Position numbers and translations under genes: made by a program
The notes under the pieces: generated by a model
Seen by the model: the letters and a program-made list of their open reading frames with translations, nothing else
Told to the model about the DNA's origin: nothing
Database searches by the model: none
In this document: positions 11,401 through 21,804 of the stretch, in pieces
Layout: the number at the start of each line of letters is the position of its first letter
Position numbering within the stretch: position 1 is the stretch's first letter
Source: Arion vulgaris
Taxonomy: Eukaryota > Mollusca > Gastropoda > Stylommatophora > Arionidae
Assembly: GCA_020796225.1 (NCBI GenBank)
Contig: CM036756.1
Location: 45,363,363-45,427,362, forward strand
Direction: 5' to 3'
DNA length: 64,000 nt

Positions 11401-12387
11401 AAGTCTTGCGAGTCTGTGACTAAGTGGTTAAGTCTTGCGAGTCTGTGACTAAGTGGTTAAGTCTTGCGAGTCTGTGACTAAGTGGTTAAGTCTTGCGAGT
11501 CTGTGACTAAGTGGTTAAGTCTTGCGAGTCTGTGACTAAGTGGTTAAGCCTTGCGAGTCGAAGGCTGTGACTAAGTGGTTAAGTCTTGCGAGTCGAAGGC
11601 TGTGACTAAGTGGTTAAGTCTTGCGAGTCTGTGACTAAGTGGTTAAGTCTTGCGAGTCTGTGACTAAGTGGTTAAGTCTTGCGAGTCGAAGGCTGTGACT
11701 AAGTGGTTAAGTCTTGCGAGTCTGTGACTAAGTGGTTAAGCCTTGCGAGTCTGTGACTAAGTGGTTAAGTCTTGCGAGTCTGTGACTAAGTGGTTAAGCC
11801 TTGCGAGTCTGTGACTAAGTGGTTAAGTCTTGCGAGTCTGTGACTAAGTGGTTAAGTCTTGCGAGTCTGTGACTAAGTGGTTAAGTCTTGCGAGTCTGTG
11901 ACTAAGTGGTTAAGCCTTGCGAGTCTGTGACTAAGTGGTTAAGCCTTGCGGGTCTGTGACTAAGTGGTTAAGCCTTGCGAGTCTGTGACTAAGTGGTTAA
12001 GCCTTGCGAGTCTGTGACTAAGTGGTTAAGCCTTGCGAGTCTGTGACTAAGTGGTTAAGCCTTGCGAGTCTGTGACTAAGTGGTTAAGCCTTGCGAGTCT
12101 GTGACTAAGTGGTTAAGTCTTGCGAGTCTGTGACTAAGTGGTTAAGTCTTGCGAGTCTGTGACTAAGTGGTTAAGTCTTGCGAGTCTGTGACTAAGTGGT
12201 TAAGCCTTGCGAGTCGAAGTCTGTGACTAAGTGGTTAAGCCTTGCGAGTCGAAGTCTGTGACTAAGTGGTTAAGTCTTGCGAGTCTGTGACTAAGTGGTT
12301 AAGTCTTGCGAGTCTGTGACTAAGTGGTTAAGCCTTGCGAGTCGAAGGCTGTGACTAAGTGGTTAAGTCTTGCGAGTCGAAGGCTGT
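8455..12387 (+). repeat. 29-bp minisatellite (A-box unit), roughly 115-135 copies
   Basis: The basic unit runs TGTGACTAAGTGGTTAAGTC plus TTGCGAGTC (29 bp). Longer variants add GAAGGC or GAAG, which is the segment that follows in the single-copy SINE. C/T variants (AAGCC or AAGTC) are interspersed in blocks. Each unit repeats the left half of a tRNA-like promoter but lacks the T arm. Confidence 0.97.
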
Positions 12388-12400
12388 GGGTTCGAACCCG
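12388..12400 (+). promoter_or_regulatory. Polymerase III B box of SINE-A
   Basis: GGGTTCGAACCCG fits the internal B box GGTTCGANNCC. It occurs once, after the last of the repeated A-box units. Confidence 0.8.
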
Positions 12401-12689
12401 GGCCGTATCGTTCTGTTCACGAGTGCAGTTTTTTCCACAGACCCTTAGCATTGTTGTCGGAGCTACGGAGTTCGTGCTTTGTGCAATGCTTATGGCAGGT
12501 GTCGTGTCATTTCTGCCGAGAGGGACTGAGGCATATGGAGTAAAGCCCGGTGCAATGAAGTTAATCCTTCGGCTTTAAAACCTTTTTTTTTAACTCCGTA
12601 ATTTCATTTATCATTTAAATTGTAATGTATACCAATATTAGCCAGTACTTCGGCGCTGAATAGCGAATGGGTTAAGTTATCATATCCTT

Positions 12690-12935
12690 CCATAACTCTC
12701 TCTATCTTGTTCTAGCTAAGAGTTAAGATTCTGTTTTCACGCCGTGCCATGTCAAACTGTTCAGAATGTTCCCCTTCTATCGACATCTATCTCTTTTTCC
12801 TTGTGTTCTGCCTGTTCTCACAATGTCTTCACGTTTCTTGATATTCATAACATGACAAAATGTTGCTGATTATTTGTTACTGATGCGCTTCGAAAGCGAT
12901 CTGCTCTCGTCTGCTTTCTTGTGAACATGGTTTAT
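12690..12935 (-). pseudogene. LINE-W C-terminal fragment
   Basis: The minus strand shows decayed coding related to the fragment at 16.2-16.44 kb; the two share GCGATCT...CTCG and TTTCTTG(T/A)GAACAT on the plus strand. Residues such as Gly-Lys-Arg-Asp-Arg and Leu-Thr-Trp-His-Gly resemble the LINE tail after the RT domain. Several frameshifts are present. Confidence 0.4.
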
Positions 12936-12944
12936 CTTACCACA

Positions 12945-14360
12945 ACTCGTGGCCTCCGGTAACAAAAGGCCGAATAGCTCAGACGGGATATCGAAAATAA
13001 ATTCCTGTTTAATGTGGGCTGGATTTTGTATATGTTTGATAGAACACTGTAAGCTTTAAACTGAACTTGTAACACAATATAACCATGATTTAGCATGTTG
13101 TTTAAACTGAACTTGTAACACAATATAACCATGATTTAGCATGTTGTTTAAACTGAACTTGTAACACAATATAACCATGATTTAGCATGTTGTTTAAACT
13201 GAACTTGTAACACAATATAACCATGATTTAGCATGTTGTTTAAACTGAACTTGTAACACAATATAACCATGATTTAGCATGTTGTTTAAACTGAACTTGT
13301 AACACAATATAACCATGATTTAGCATGTTGTTTAAATTGAACTTGTAACAAATAAACCATGATTTAGTATGTTGTTTAAACTGAACTTGTAACACAATAT
13401 AACCATGATTTAGATGTTATTTAAACTGAATTAAACCATTTAAAAGCCTGATTAGCATGTATGTTAACTGAACTTGTAAACAATATAACCATGATTTAGC
13501 ATGTTGTTTAAACTGACTGTAACAAATATAACCATGATTTAGCATGTTGTTTAAACTGAACTTGTAAACAATATAACCATGATTTAGTATGTTGTTTAAA
13601 CTAACTTGTAGTACACATTTAACCATGATTTAGCATGTTGTTTAAATTGAACTTGTAACACAATATAACCATGATTTAGTATGTTGTTTAAACTGAACTT
13701 GTAACACAATATAACCATGATTTAGCATGTTGTTTAAACTGAACTTGTAACACAATATAACCATGATTTAGCATGTTGTTTAAACTGAACTTGTAACACA
13801 ATATAACCATGATTTAGCATGTTGTTTAAACTGAACTTGTAACACAATATAACCATGATTTAGTATGTTGTTTAAACTGAACTTGTAACACAATATAACC
13901 ATGATTTAGCATGTTGTTTAAACTGAACTTGTAACACAATATAACCATGATTTAGCATGTTGTTTAAACTGAACTTGTAACACAATATAACCATGATTTA
14001 GCATGTTGTTTAAACTGAACTTGTAACACAATATAACCATGATTTAGCATGTTGTTTAAACTGAACTTGTAACACAATATAACCATGATTTAGCATGTTG
14101 TTTAAACTGAACTTGTAACACAATATAACCATGATTTAGCATGTTGTTTAAACTGAACTTGTAACACAATATAACCATGATTTAGTATGTTGTTTAAACT
14201 GAACTTGTAACACAATATAACCATGATTTAGCATGTTTTGTTTTTAAAAGGAATTCCTCTTTATGCAACAATACTGAAACGCGAGATCACGCGACGGTTA
14301 TGGTCTTATTTCATATAATTTTTACCTGAGCCTGCCGACGGTATGTTATCGGAGACCATG
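12945..14360 (+). repeat. Dispersed repeat X, copy enlarged by an internal 46-bp array
   Basis: The left edge (ATATCGAAAATAAATTCCTG, then TTTGATAGAACACTGTAAG) and right edge (TTTTTACCTGAGCCTGCCG, TATGTTATCGGAG) match in order the two ends of the minus-strand copy at 23.14-23.45 kb, which has only one unit in between. About 80 bases of that copy are missing on the left of the array. Confidence 0.75.
13043..14237 (+). repeat. 46-bp minisatellite, about 26 copies, inside repeat X
   Basis: Units contain ACTTGTAACACAATATAACC and CATGATTTAGCATGTTG. Copies between 13340 and 13625 carry many deletions, while the right third is almost uniform. The single-copy counterpart is on the minus strand at about 23245-23290. 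Confidence 0.95.
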
Positions 14361-14479
14361 CACAACTATAATAACTCCAAAATACTTTAGTGCATTCTGT
14401 CTGTCTGTAAATAATTATACTCCAGTTTTAAATTCGTGAGTCAACAGTAGACAAATGCATGGATGATGATGATACAATC

Positions 14480-14751
14480 TTTTGTAGTTACCATTTTAAC
14501 ATAGACATGCGGACAATTAGTAACAACCGATATAAGAAGGAGAAGGTGGAGATTTGATCTAAGAATATCAAAGAAGGCATTGAAGTGGGAGGCAAAGGGT
14601 TCATTCAAAAAAGAGTGGACGCCTAAGAAAAATCCTGAAACTAATTTTTTTGAAAGAGGCAAGCAATTTCGGACTCAGGAGTTTCCCTGGACAAAGCGGT
14701 ATGGATAAATTACTTGCAGGCACTATGTAACGTATAACGATACGAGAGGAA
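14480..14751 (+). pseudogene. LINE-W C-terminal fragment
   Basis: Reading across frameshifts, ISKKALKWEAKGS and LIFLKEASNFGLRS parallel ISKQALKW and LLREARNIGLSS in the minus-strand copy at 62.0-62.2 kb. The DNA TATGTAACGTA(T/A)AACG(A/G)TACGAGAGGAAT is also shared. This region follows the RT domain in the parent element. Confidence 0.55.
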
Positions 14752-14798
14752 TATGTTTACTCACCGAAGTGCAATGATGATGGTCCTATCAAATCAAA
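14752..14798 (+). mobile_element. SINE-B 3' tail
   Basis: CACCGAAGTGCAATGATGAT and the TCAAATCAA end match the last 45 bases of SINE-B copies. It follows directly on the LINE fragment. Confidence 0.6.
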
Positions 14799-15095
14799 GT
14801 GTCTCTGAAATACTTCGATATAGATACCACATGCTGGGAATCCCAGATGCAAGATCGCCAAGTGTGGCGTTGTAACAACACAAGAGGAACCCGCATACCT
14901 GAGAATCATCGTGCCGTTGAGGCACAGAAAAAACGAGCTGCGCGAAAAGACATAACACACAACACCAATATGTCTAGCCTTGATCATGTATGCCCCACCT
15001 GTGGTAGGGATTGTGTACTAAGATTGAACTCTACAGTCACCTCCGCTAACACAATAAAACATGTGGCAAAGCACCAGCAAAATATTAAAATTTAA
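14799..15095 (+). pseudogene. LINE ORF2 C-terminus with zinc-finger motif
   Basis: About 98 codons are open to TAA. There is a region with W at about residue 13, D-R-Q-V-W-R at about 19-24 and a lysine- and arginine-rich stretch near 40-50. It is followed by the zinc-binding pattern C-P-T-C-G-R-D-C at about residues 65-72 and a later histidine. Such a C-terminal cysteine cluster closes the ORF2 of several animal LINEs. It is 5'-truncated with no real start, since the first codon of the frame is GTG next to the SINE tail. No RT core is present. Confidence 0.6.
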
Positions 15096-15638
15096 AATAC
15101 TGAGAACATGCATTTTTCCAGTGGTTACTTATGGTTGTGAATCGTGCACCATTACACAAACAACAAGAACGAAAATCCAGTCCTTCGAATCTTAAAGCTA
15201 CAGAAAGATCCTACGAATACTATAGACAGAAAAAAAGAAAGAGCACTGATGTCCTGAAAGAACTGAATGTTACAGAAATTGGCTGATAAACAATATACTA
15301 TACAGAAAAATTAGATACTTTGGACACATGAAGCGTCACGATGACCTGGAGAAAACAATACTAGAGGGCAGGGTCCCAGGACGCAGAGGCAGACAAAAAA
15401 ATGCTACAAGATATTAAGAAACCATGAATTGACCACATGAAGTGGTGAACTGGAGAGAACAATACTAGAGGGCAGGGTCCCAGGACGCAGAGGCAGACCA
15501 AAAAGAAGATGGCTACAAGATATTAAAGAAACCATGAATATGACCATCGACGAAGTGGGTGAACTGGTTAGAGACAGAGTGAATTTCAGATGTCCTGCAA
15601 AGAGAGCAACGTCTATAAAGGATACGCACCTATGATGA

Positions 15639-15640
<2 letters not shown>
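15096..15640 (+). pseudogene. LINE-W C-terminal region with internal tandem duplication
   Basis: Decayed frames read VTYGCESC, DVLKELNV, RKIRYFGHMKRHDDLEKTIL and E-G-R-V-P-G-R-R-G-R, the usual order in this LINE tail. The segment with AATACTAGAGGGCAGGGTCC and CAGGACGCAGAGGCAGAC occurs twice (about 15356-15425 and 15459-15540), a local duplication of about 100 bp. The 3' end is a GATGATGATATAT run, the simple-repeat tail also seen at 18.33 and 61.94 kb. Confidence 0.7.

Positions 15641-15671
<31 letters not shown>
15641..15671. repeat. AT dinucleotide microsatellite
   Basis: A pure (AT)n run sits at the 3' end of the preceding LINE fragment. Confidence 0.95.
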
Positions 15672-15674
<3 letters not shown>

Positions 15675-15789
15675 GCGTAAAATTGCACTACCAGTCTCTT
15701 CCACTGTGAAACCAAATTAAATGCTTTTAGAAATTTGTGTAAAAGACGGAAAAACCAGAATATATTCAAATTTAATATTGTTTTGATCG

Positions 15790-15975
15790 CCTGTAATGAA
15801 TTCAGGCGTAGTTATGTCGCCTAATATGGCACCGATGACTAATGTTTTGCTTGACTGCTTGTTTTTCTTATCACTAGTGTCTTCAACTATATTAAATCGT
15901 TGCTTATCAGTCACTTCAAAACGTCTATTTCAATTGCAAAGCTCACATCAATCAACTTTAACATTGGCAAAGATG
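15790..15975 (+). repeat. Dispersed repeat Y
   Basis: TGAATTCAGGCGTAGTTATG, the following ATATGGCACCGATGACTA and CTTATCACTAGTGTCTTC align to 43.22-43.35 kb at clearly above-chance similarity. The nature of the repeat is unknown. Confidence 0.5.
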
Positions 15976-16159
15976 TTGCGTTGATAGCACAAAGATAGAA
16001 AGAAATGATGAGCTATTTTCCTCTGTCTGCCATCACTGTCATTCATCTCCTGCATGACTCATATTCGAAAATTGTAATATTGCAACCTTATTGATACCAT
16101 CTCATACCTTGTTCATTTCATATTATATCTACTACATCATCAATGTCAAGTGCCATGCC

Positions 16160-16440
16160 AACAGGTATAGTTTATCTATCATGTTCTTCCACAGCTCTCT
16201 GTTTCTTGTTCTGATAATGTTTTTGTGTCGTGCCATGATGTTAAGTTGTGTAAAATCTTTTACCCCTGTCGGCCTCTATCTCACTTCCACTGTATCTTGT
16301 TCATTGTCCAATATATTCAATTGTTTCTCTTCTTTTAACAATTTTAAAGAATGTTGATTGTTTCTTTCTGGTGCGCTTCATGAGCGATCTATTCTCGCTT
16401 ACTTTCTTGAGAACATTATCAGTTGTCATTTTTTTTCTCT
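16160..16440 (-). pseudogene. LINE-W C-terminal fragment
   Basis: On the minus strand, frames with frameshifts read V-S-E-N-R-S-L-M-K, K-K-Q-S-T-F-F and L-T-S-W-H-D-T-K-T-L-S-E-Q, matching the LINE tail also seen at 50.5-50.8 kb. The segment is related to 12.69-12.93 kb. Confidence 0.5.
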
Positions 16441-16714
16441 ATGATATTCTCATCATTATTCTATTTTTAAAAATTTGTTAAAAAAAAAATTAAGGAATCC
16501 TTGATATACTTCTAGAGAAAAATAATCCCTATTTTATATTAACCGTCGTCACACGATGGGTGATGTGGTCAACATCATACCGGCCACCTTTACTTCCCAG
16601 TGCTTTTTCTGGTACCTAATTGAGGCTGGGTCGACCTGAGAGCCGTTACTTTCGGAAACAATTTCATACCCACTGTGGAATTGTACCCAGATGACTAGTC
16701 TAAGAGTTAGTTAG

Positions 16715-17400
16715 TCTTTCCTCTTGGGCCTGTGGGCGGCGCATTGGGCAGAGGTCATAGCTCTCCATGTCTCGCGGTTCGTTGCTATCTGTTTTAGGTC
16801 TTTAATGTTTGCTAGGCCCATCGTTGAGCCTTCTCTGGTGATGGTTCTACGCAGAGTCTCTCTTGGTCTTCCTCGTTTTCTTTTATCCTCTGGTGTCCAT
16901 ATGAGGGATTGGTAAGGAGTCTTCTCTCATCCATTCTAAGTGTGTGGCCGATGTAGTTCCCGCGGCGCTTTCTTATAAAATTTGATACATTTTCTTGCTT
17001 GTTCTCTTGTCTTATTTGTGTATTAGGTCTGAAATCTGATCATTTAAGGTTCAGTATTCTTCTAAGACATTTATTCTCAAAGTTATCTAATTTTCTTTCT
17101 AGAGCTTTTGTTGCTTTCCAACTCTCGCATCCATAAGTTAATACTGGAATCACACAAGAGTTAAAGATCTTTAATTTTAAGTGCTTGCTGAGTGAATTGG
17201 ACTTCCATATATTTGACAATTTGTTAAAAGCACTTGATGCCAATGCGATTCTGTATGGAATTTCTGGCGCTGTATCCCCCGTAGATGTCATCATACTCCC
17301 TAGGTATGTAAAACTTTTGACATTTTCAAGAGTGTAGTTTTTAGTTGGATATTTTCTGGACTGCTGGTAAGGTCAACAATTTTTGTTTTTGTGGTCTAAG
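16715..17400 (-). pseudogene. LINE-W RT thumb and C-terminal region
   Basis: The minus strand reads from about 17400. It shows F-T-Y-L-G-S-M-M-T-S-T-G-D, then an 84-codon open stretch (17040-17294) with V-I-P-V-L-T-Y-G-C-E-S-W and R-R-I-L-N-L-K. After a frameshift it continues with Y-I-G-H-T-L-R-M, R-K-R-G-R-P-R-E-T-L-R-R-T and W-R-A-M. This is the order of the thumb and tail of a LINE polyprotein. The catalytic palm is missing. Several frameshifts and a stop at 17040 show it is dead. Confidence 0.75.
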
Positions 17401-17479
17401 AGTAATTAATTATTATTGTTTTTTTATGTCCATGATTCACATCTGTATGTAAGAACTGGTTCTACATATTACTATAACT

Positions 17480-17487
<8 letters not shown>

Positions 17488-17520
<33 letters not shown>

Positions 17521-17530
17521 CTCTCTTTTA
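17488..17530. repeat. CT dinucleotide microsatellite
   Basis: A (CT)n run follows TTCTCT. Confidence 0.95.
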
Positions 17531-18009
17531 CTGTTAATGATAAGCTTTTATTTTAAAGCATGTTTTCATTTTCGAAAGCTAACTTAGATTGATTGATACT
17601 ACTCTGTATTTCTATATTACAACATTTACCATCGAATGTGATTGTTATCTGTAGAGATGTTATCTGTAGAGATGTTATCTGTAGAGATGTGTACTTGAAA
17701 TGGAAATCGTGCCATATCCTTTACAGGACGTAGTCATCAACCACATTAAACGAGTCGTTGATTTTCTATGTACCACTTATACGTTCAATAGTTTGCCATT
17801 GCTTTCGAAACGGTGAGGTCTAATTTTACATTTCGTAAAAAACCCACGGAAACGAATTTGCTTCCAAACTTCTTGCCGCGGAGTTTGAACAGGTACGTTT
17901 GTGTTGTGAATCAAGCCCACTACCGATTATGCTACAGATGCCCACAGATGTGTACTTACCATGTATATATTAATAGATATCAAATGGTTTATCTATTTTG
18001 TTTACCTAT
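17531..18009. other. No recognised gene; short 15-bp triplication
   Basis: A GTAGAGATGTTATCT unit is repeated three times at about 17648-17692. The rest shows nothing I can name. Confidence 0.5.
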
Positions 18010-18345
18010 TCATGTTTATGACAGAGAAAAGAATAAATGCTTCTGTTATTCAATAGCTTGATATTAAAGATAGTTGGTTATTGGGGAACATAAAGACAGG
18101 AAAAGTTAAATGATTTGGACACATCAAACAACGTCCGTACCTGGAGGGTATGGTTTTGGATGGAATGGTGCCTGGAAGAAGGGTGGGAGGAAGACCTAGA
18201 AGACGATGGGTGCAGATGTTGATTAAATGATCTGAGAATGACTGCTGCTGACGCCGGCCAACTTACACAGAATATAGAGTTTTTCAGGACTGCTGTCATT
18301 AGAGTCAAGTTCTAGAAGGAACACGCTACTTGATGATGATGATTG
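18010..18345 (+). pseudogene. LINE-W C-terminal region with TGATGA tail
   Basis: Frames read INASVIQ, L-D-I-K-D-S-W-L-L-G-N-I-K, F-G-H-I-K-Q-R, L-D-G-M-V-P-G-R-R and G-G-R-P-R-R-R-W. The later AFRTAV-type end is also present. It is the same family as 61.57-61.95 and 63.33-63.71 kb and ends ACTTGATGATGATGATT. Frame breaks and a stop inside the tail show decay. Confidence 0.7.
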
Positions 18346-18639
18346 ATATTTACTTGTTGTTTTTTTTACAATAACCACTATCATGAGTCTGTAAGACAGC
18401 TTGGAATAAAATATAAACATTATTTAATCAACCTTGTTTTGTCTGTTTAACTTAATGTTTACTTGTCGATTTAACAATCATCACTATCATGAGTGATCAT
18501 GCGTCAGCTACGAACGAAACAGAGAGATTATTGTTTATTCAACCTTGACTTGAACAGGAATTGTTTCGTTACTTAGTTTGATCTTGAAAATAAAAATAAC
18601 TCATGTAAAATCCCCATGTGACGCACATCATTAGTATTG

Positions 18640-20030
18640 TCTTACGCAGTCAACCTTTTTTCTACTTCTTCTCATTCTACTTGTTTTTGTTCTTCTTGTT
18701 CTTCTACTTTTCTTCTTCTTCTTCTCTTTCTACTTCTCTTCTACTTTTCTTCTACTTTTTCTTCCTCGTCTCTTCTTCTTCTTCCTTTTCTTCTTGTTCT
18801 TCTACTTTTCTTCTTCTTCTTTTTCTTCTACTTTTCTTCTTCTTCTTCTTTTTCTTTGACGTCTATTCTTCTTTTCTTCTACTTTTCTTCATCTTCTTTT
18901 TCTTCCACGTCTATTCTTCTTTTTCTTCCACGTCTATTCTTCTTTTTCTTCCTCATTTTTTCTTGTTCTCTTTCTACTTATTTTCTTCTTTTCATCTTTT
19001 TCTTCCTATTCTATTCTTCTTCTCTTTCTACTTCCCTTTTCTTTTCATCTTCTTTTTTCTTCCTCTTCTCTTCTTCTCTTCTTCCTCTTTTTATTCTCTT
19101 TCTACTTATCTTTTATTTATTTTCATTTTATCTTCTTCTTTCCCCTCGTCTCTTATTTCTTTTCTTCCTCGTCTCTTTTCTTCATCTAATTTTCCCCTCC
19201 TCTTCTCTTCTTCTTCTTCATCTAATTCCCCCTCTTCTCTTCTTCTTCTTCATCTAATTTTCCCCTCCCCTCTTCTCTTCTTCTTTCTCGTCTCTTGCTT
19301 ATTTCTTTTCTCTGCATTTTTCTTCTTCTTCTTTAGTAGACTTCTTTTTCTTTTTGTCTCTTATTCTTCTTCTTCTTGCTTTCTTTTAATTCTTCTCTTC
19401 TTCACGTCTTCTACTTTTCCCCCCATTCTTACTGTTTTATTGTGTTTTTCTCCTTCGTATTGTTGTTGTTACTATTCTTCTTCTTGTTCTACTACCTCTT
19501 CTTCTTGTTCTACTACCTCTCCTTGTCTACTACCTTCTTCTGTTCTACTACCTCTTCTTCTTGTTCTACTACCTCTTCTTCTTGTTCTACTACCTCTTCT
19601 TCTTGTTCTACTACCTCTTCTTCGTCATCATCATCTTTTTCTTATTTTTCTTTTCTTTTCTTCTTTTACTTCTCGCTGTTTTTTATATTGACAATTTTGT
19701 TATTTTTTGTCTTCTACTGCATATACTACTTTTCTTTTTCTCCTTCTTCTTTTCCTACATTTTCTACTACTTTCTTTTTCTTTTACTTCTTATTTTCTTA
19801 TTCTTCATCTTTTACTTCTTCTTATTCTGGCTTCATTTTTCTTCTTGTCTTCTTCTTCTTCTGATTTTATTTTCTCATCTTCTATTTTATATTATATCTC
19901 TTCGTTCCTTTTTCTCTTTTTATTTTACAACTACTTATTCTTCTTCTGTGCTACTGCTTCTTGTGCCTCCCTCAAAAACTTAGAATTCTCACTCTTCTCT
20001 ATCTTTTTTTCGTTCCTATCTGTTTTTCTT
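18640..20030. repeat. 1.4-kb polypyrimidine tract, TTC-rich
   Basis: The plus strand is almost entirely C and T, built from TTCTTC, TTTTCTTCT and CTTCCTC runs. The minus strand is purine. A 21-bp subrepeat (TACTACCTCTTCTTCTTGTTC) covers about 19478-19625. Phe-, Ser- and Leu-rich frames up to 357 codons on the plus strand are composition artefacts. Confidence 0.95.
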
Positions 20031-20199
20031 TCTTTTTTATTCTGGGGTGGAATATATAAAGCATTTTATCAAACCTCGAAAGCTCCAGCGCTCGGATGAG
20101 TGCGTCATGTCGAGCAGTGAAGACTCTTACCCCAGAGGTTGATACTCAAAGAATATCTAGAATCATTACATTTTCAGTTTATAACGGGGAGAAGCAACT

Positions 20200-20645
20200 A
20201 CTACACTCAAAGATGAATATGACCGAGAGTTATAAATGAATGTGAGAGTTACACACAAAGATGAATATGACCGGGAGTTATAAATGAATGTGAGAGATAC
20301 ACACAAATATGAATATGACCGGGAGTTACATATGAATGTGAGAGATACACACAAAGATGAATATGACCGGGAGTTACATATGAATGTGAGAGATACACAC
20401 AAAGATGAATATGACCGAAAGTTATAAATGAATGTGAGAGATACACACAAATATGAATATGACCGAAAGTTATAAATGAATGTGAGAGATACACACAAAT
20501 ATGAATATGACCGAAAGTTATAAATGAATGTGAGAGATACACTCACAGATAGAATATGACCGAAAGTTATAAATGAATGTGAGAGATACACTCACAGATA
20601 GAATATGACCGGGAGTTATAAATGAATGTGAGAGATACACTCAAA
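20200..20645. repeat. 48-bp tandem repeat, about 9 copies
   Basis: Units contain GAATGTGAGAGATACACACA and GAATATGACCG. Variants AAAG/GGGAG and TAAAT/ATATG alternate in blocks. Confidence 0.95.
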
Positions 20646-20664
20646 GACCACTAAAATAACTAAA

Positions 20665-21155
20665 AGTATGTAGAATTCTATATCTGCTAGAGATACAAGA
20701 GTTTGTAGAATTCTATATCTGCTAGAGATACAAGAGTTTGAAGAATTCTATATCTGCTAGAGATACAAGAGTTTGTAGAATTCTATATCTGCTAGAGATA
20801 CAAGAGTTTGTAGAATTCTATATCTGCTAGAGATACAAGAGTTTGTAGAATTCTATATCTGCTAGAGATACAAGAGTTTGTAGAATTCTATATCTGCTAA
20901 AGATACAAGAGTTTGTAGAATTCTATATCTGCTAGTGATACAAGAGTTTGAAGAATTCTATATCTGCTAGTGATACAAGAGTTTGTAGAATTCTATATCT
21001 GCTAGTGATACAAGAGTTTGTAGAATTCTATATCTGCTAGTGATACAAGAGTTTGTAGAATTCTATATCTGCTAGTAATACAAGAGTTTGTAGAATTCTA
21101 TATCTGCTAGTGATACAAGAGTTTGAAGAATTCTACATCTGCTAGTGATACAAGA
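20665..21155. repeat. 35-bp tandem repeat, about 14 copies
   Basis: Units read TTTGTAGAATTCTATATCTG plus CTAGAGATACAAGAG. The left half carries CTAGAGAT and the right half CTAGTGAT, suggesting two rounds of local homogenisation. Every unit holds a GAATTC palindrome. Confidence 0.97.
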
Positions 21156-21486
21156 CGTTTAATTAATCAACACCGAACTTGAGCGATCAGTCCTTTACGC
21201 TGAAATAAACGTTGAAGAGGAGATCTGAACATCTATGGATCTGTCCTGAGTGCAATGATAATGATTCTCACTAAATAATAAACTATCTCACACGTGATCG
21301 AACAGTTCAAGCCATGATCAACAATGTTATATATTCTAATGAAATCTTCTATGAAGTCTTACAAAAGAACTAATACTTACGTTGCACTCTGTTTCTCAAC
21401 AAAGAGCTGCCAAATTAGATTAAAAACTTAAAAATCGCTGAACACTGAAGTCTTGGCTCTACATCAAAGTCAATGTTGATATATTG

Positions 21487-21804
21487 ATATTGAGATAAAA
21501 ATATTGAAAAGTGGAGCAAAAAAACTTAATGGAGGCTTTAGTAGACTTCATGAACACTGCCAGACAATGAAACTTAAAATAAAATGTTCTAAAACCGTTA
21601 ATACCACTTTCATTAACAGTCACAAAGTCGCCAAACCAAACATCACATTGAGACTAAATAAACATAGACTGTTAAGTGAACAGCACTCTACATACCTTGA
21701 AGTAACACTTGATAGAAATCCATCGTTAGAAATACGATGAGAATTTTGAAACTAAGCATTAAGAGTAACAGTTGAAGCTTGCTATCACAATACTGAGATT
21801 ATAA
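21487..21804 (+). pseudogene. LINE reverse-transcriptase fragment (palm to thumb)
   Basis: About 78 codons are open (21504-21740). They include L-H-E-H-C-Q-T-M-K-L-K-I (about residues 16-27), the C-S-K-T-V-N-T-T-F motif and T-Y-L-E-V-T-L-D-R-N-P-S-L near the end. These correspond to the stretch just after the catalytic YADD box in Jockey-like RTs, where Y-L-G-V-T-L-D is conserved. The YADD box itself is upstream and lost. The element is probably continued at 22955-23130 beyond an inserted SINE-B. Confidence 0.7.

Larger units (their letters stand above)
8451..12592 (+). mobile_element. SINE-A insertion swollen to about 4.1 kb by A-box repeats
   Basis: A tRNA-derived head (A-box-like TGACTAAGTGGTTAAG) is repeated over 3.9 kb and is followed once by the B box GGGTTCGAACCCG (12388-12400). 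The SINE body follows, with GGAGCTACGGAGTTCGTGC and CATTTCTGCCGAGAGGG, ending CTTCGGCTTTAAAACC and a T run. ACTCCGTAATT flanks it on both sides (8440-8450 and 12593-12603), as expected for a target-site duplication, so the array and body entered as one insertion or grew inside one. Ordinary copies of the family in this window are about 0.2 kb. Confidence 0.85.

Noticed and set aside
8455..12387. CRISPR-like regular array
   Set aside because: Units are contiguous with no unique spacers, and the surrounding elements are eukaryotic SINE and LINE.
12350..12410. A functional tRNA gene at the end of the array
   Set aside because: A and B boxes are present, but there is no paired acceptor stem or CCA-side match, and the sequence runs on into a SINE body.
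14441..14662. Minus-strand 73-codon frame
   Set aside because: The plus strand carries a LINE tail homologous to 61.97-62.2 kb.
18618..19983. Phe/Ser/Leu-rich proteins up to 357 codons resembling membrane proteins
   Set aside because: Composition artefact of the pyrimidine tract; all frames give the same kind of product.
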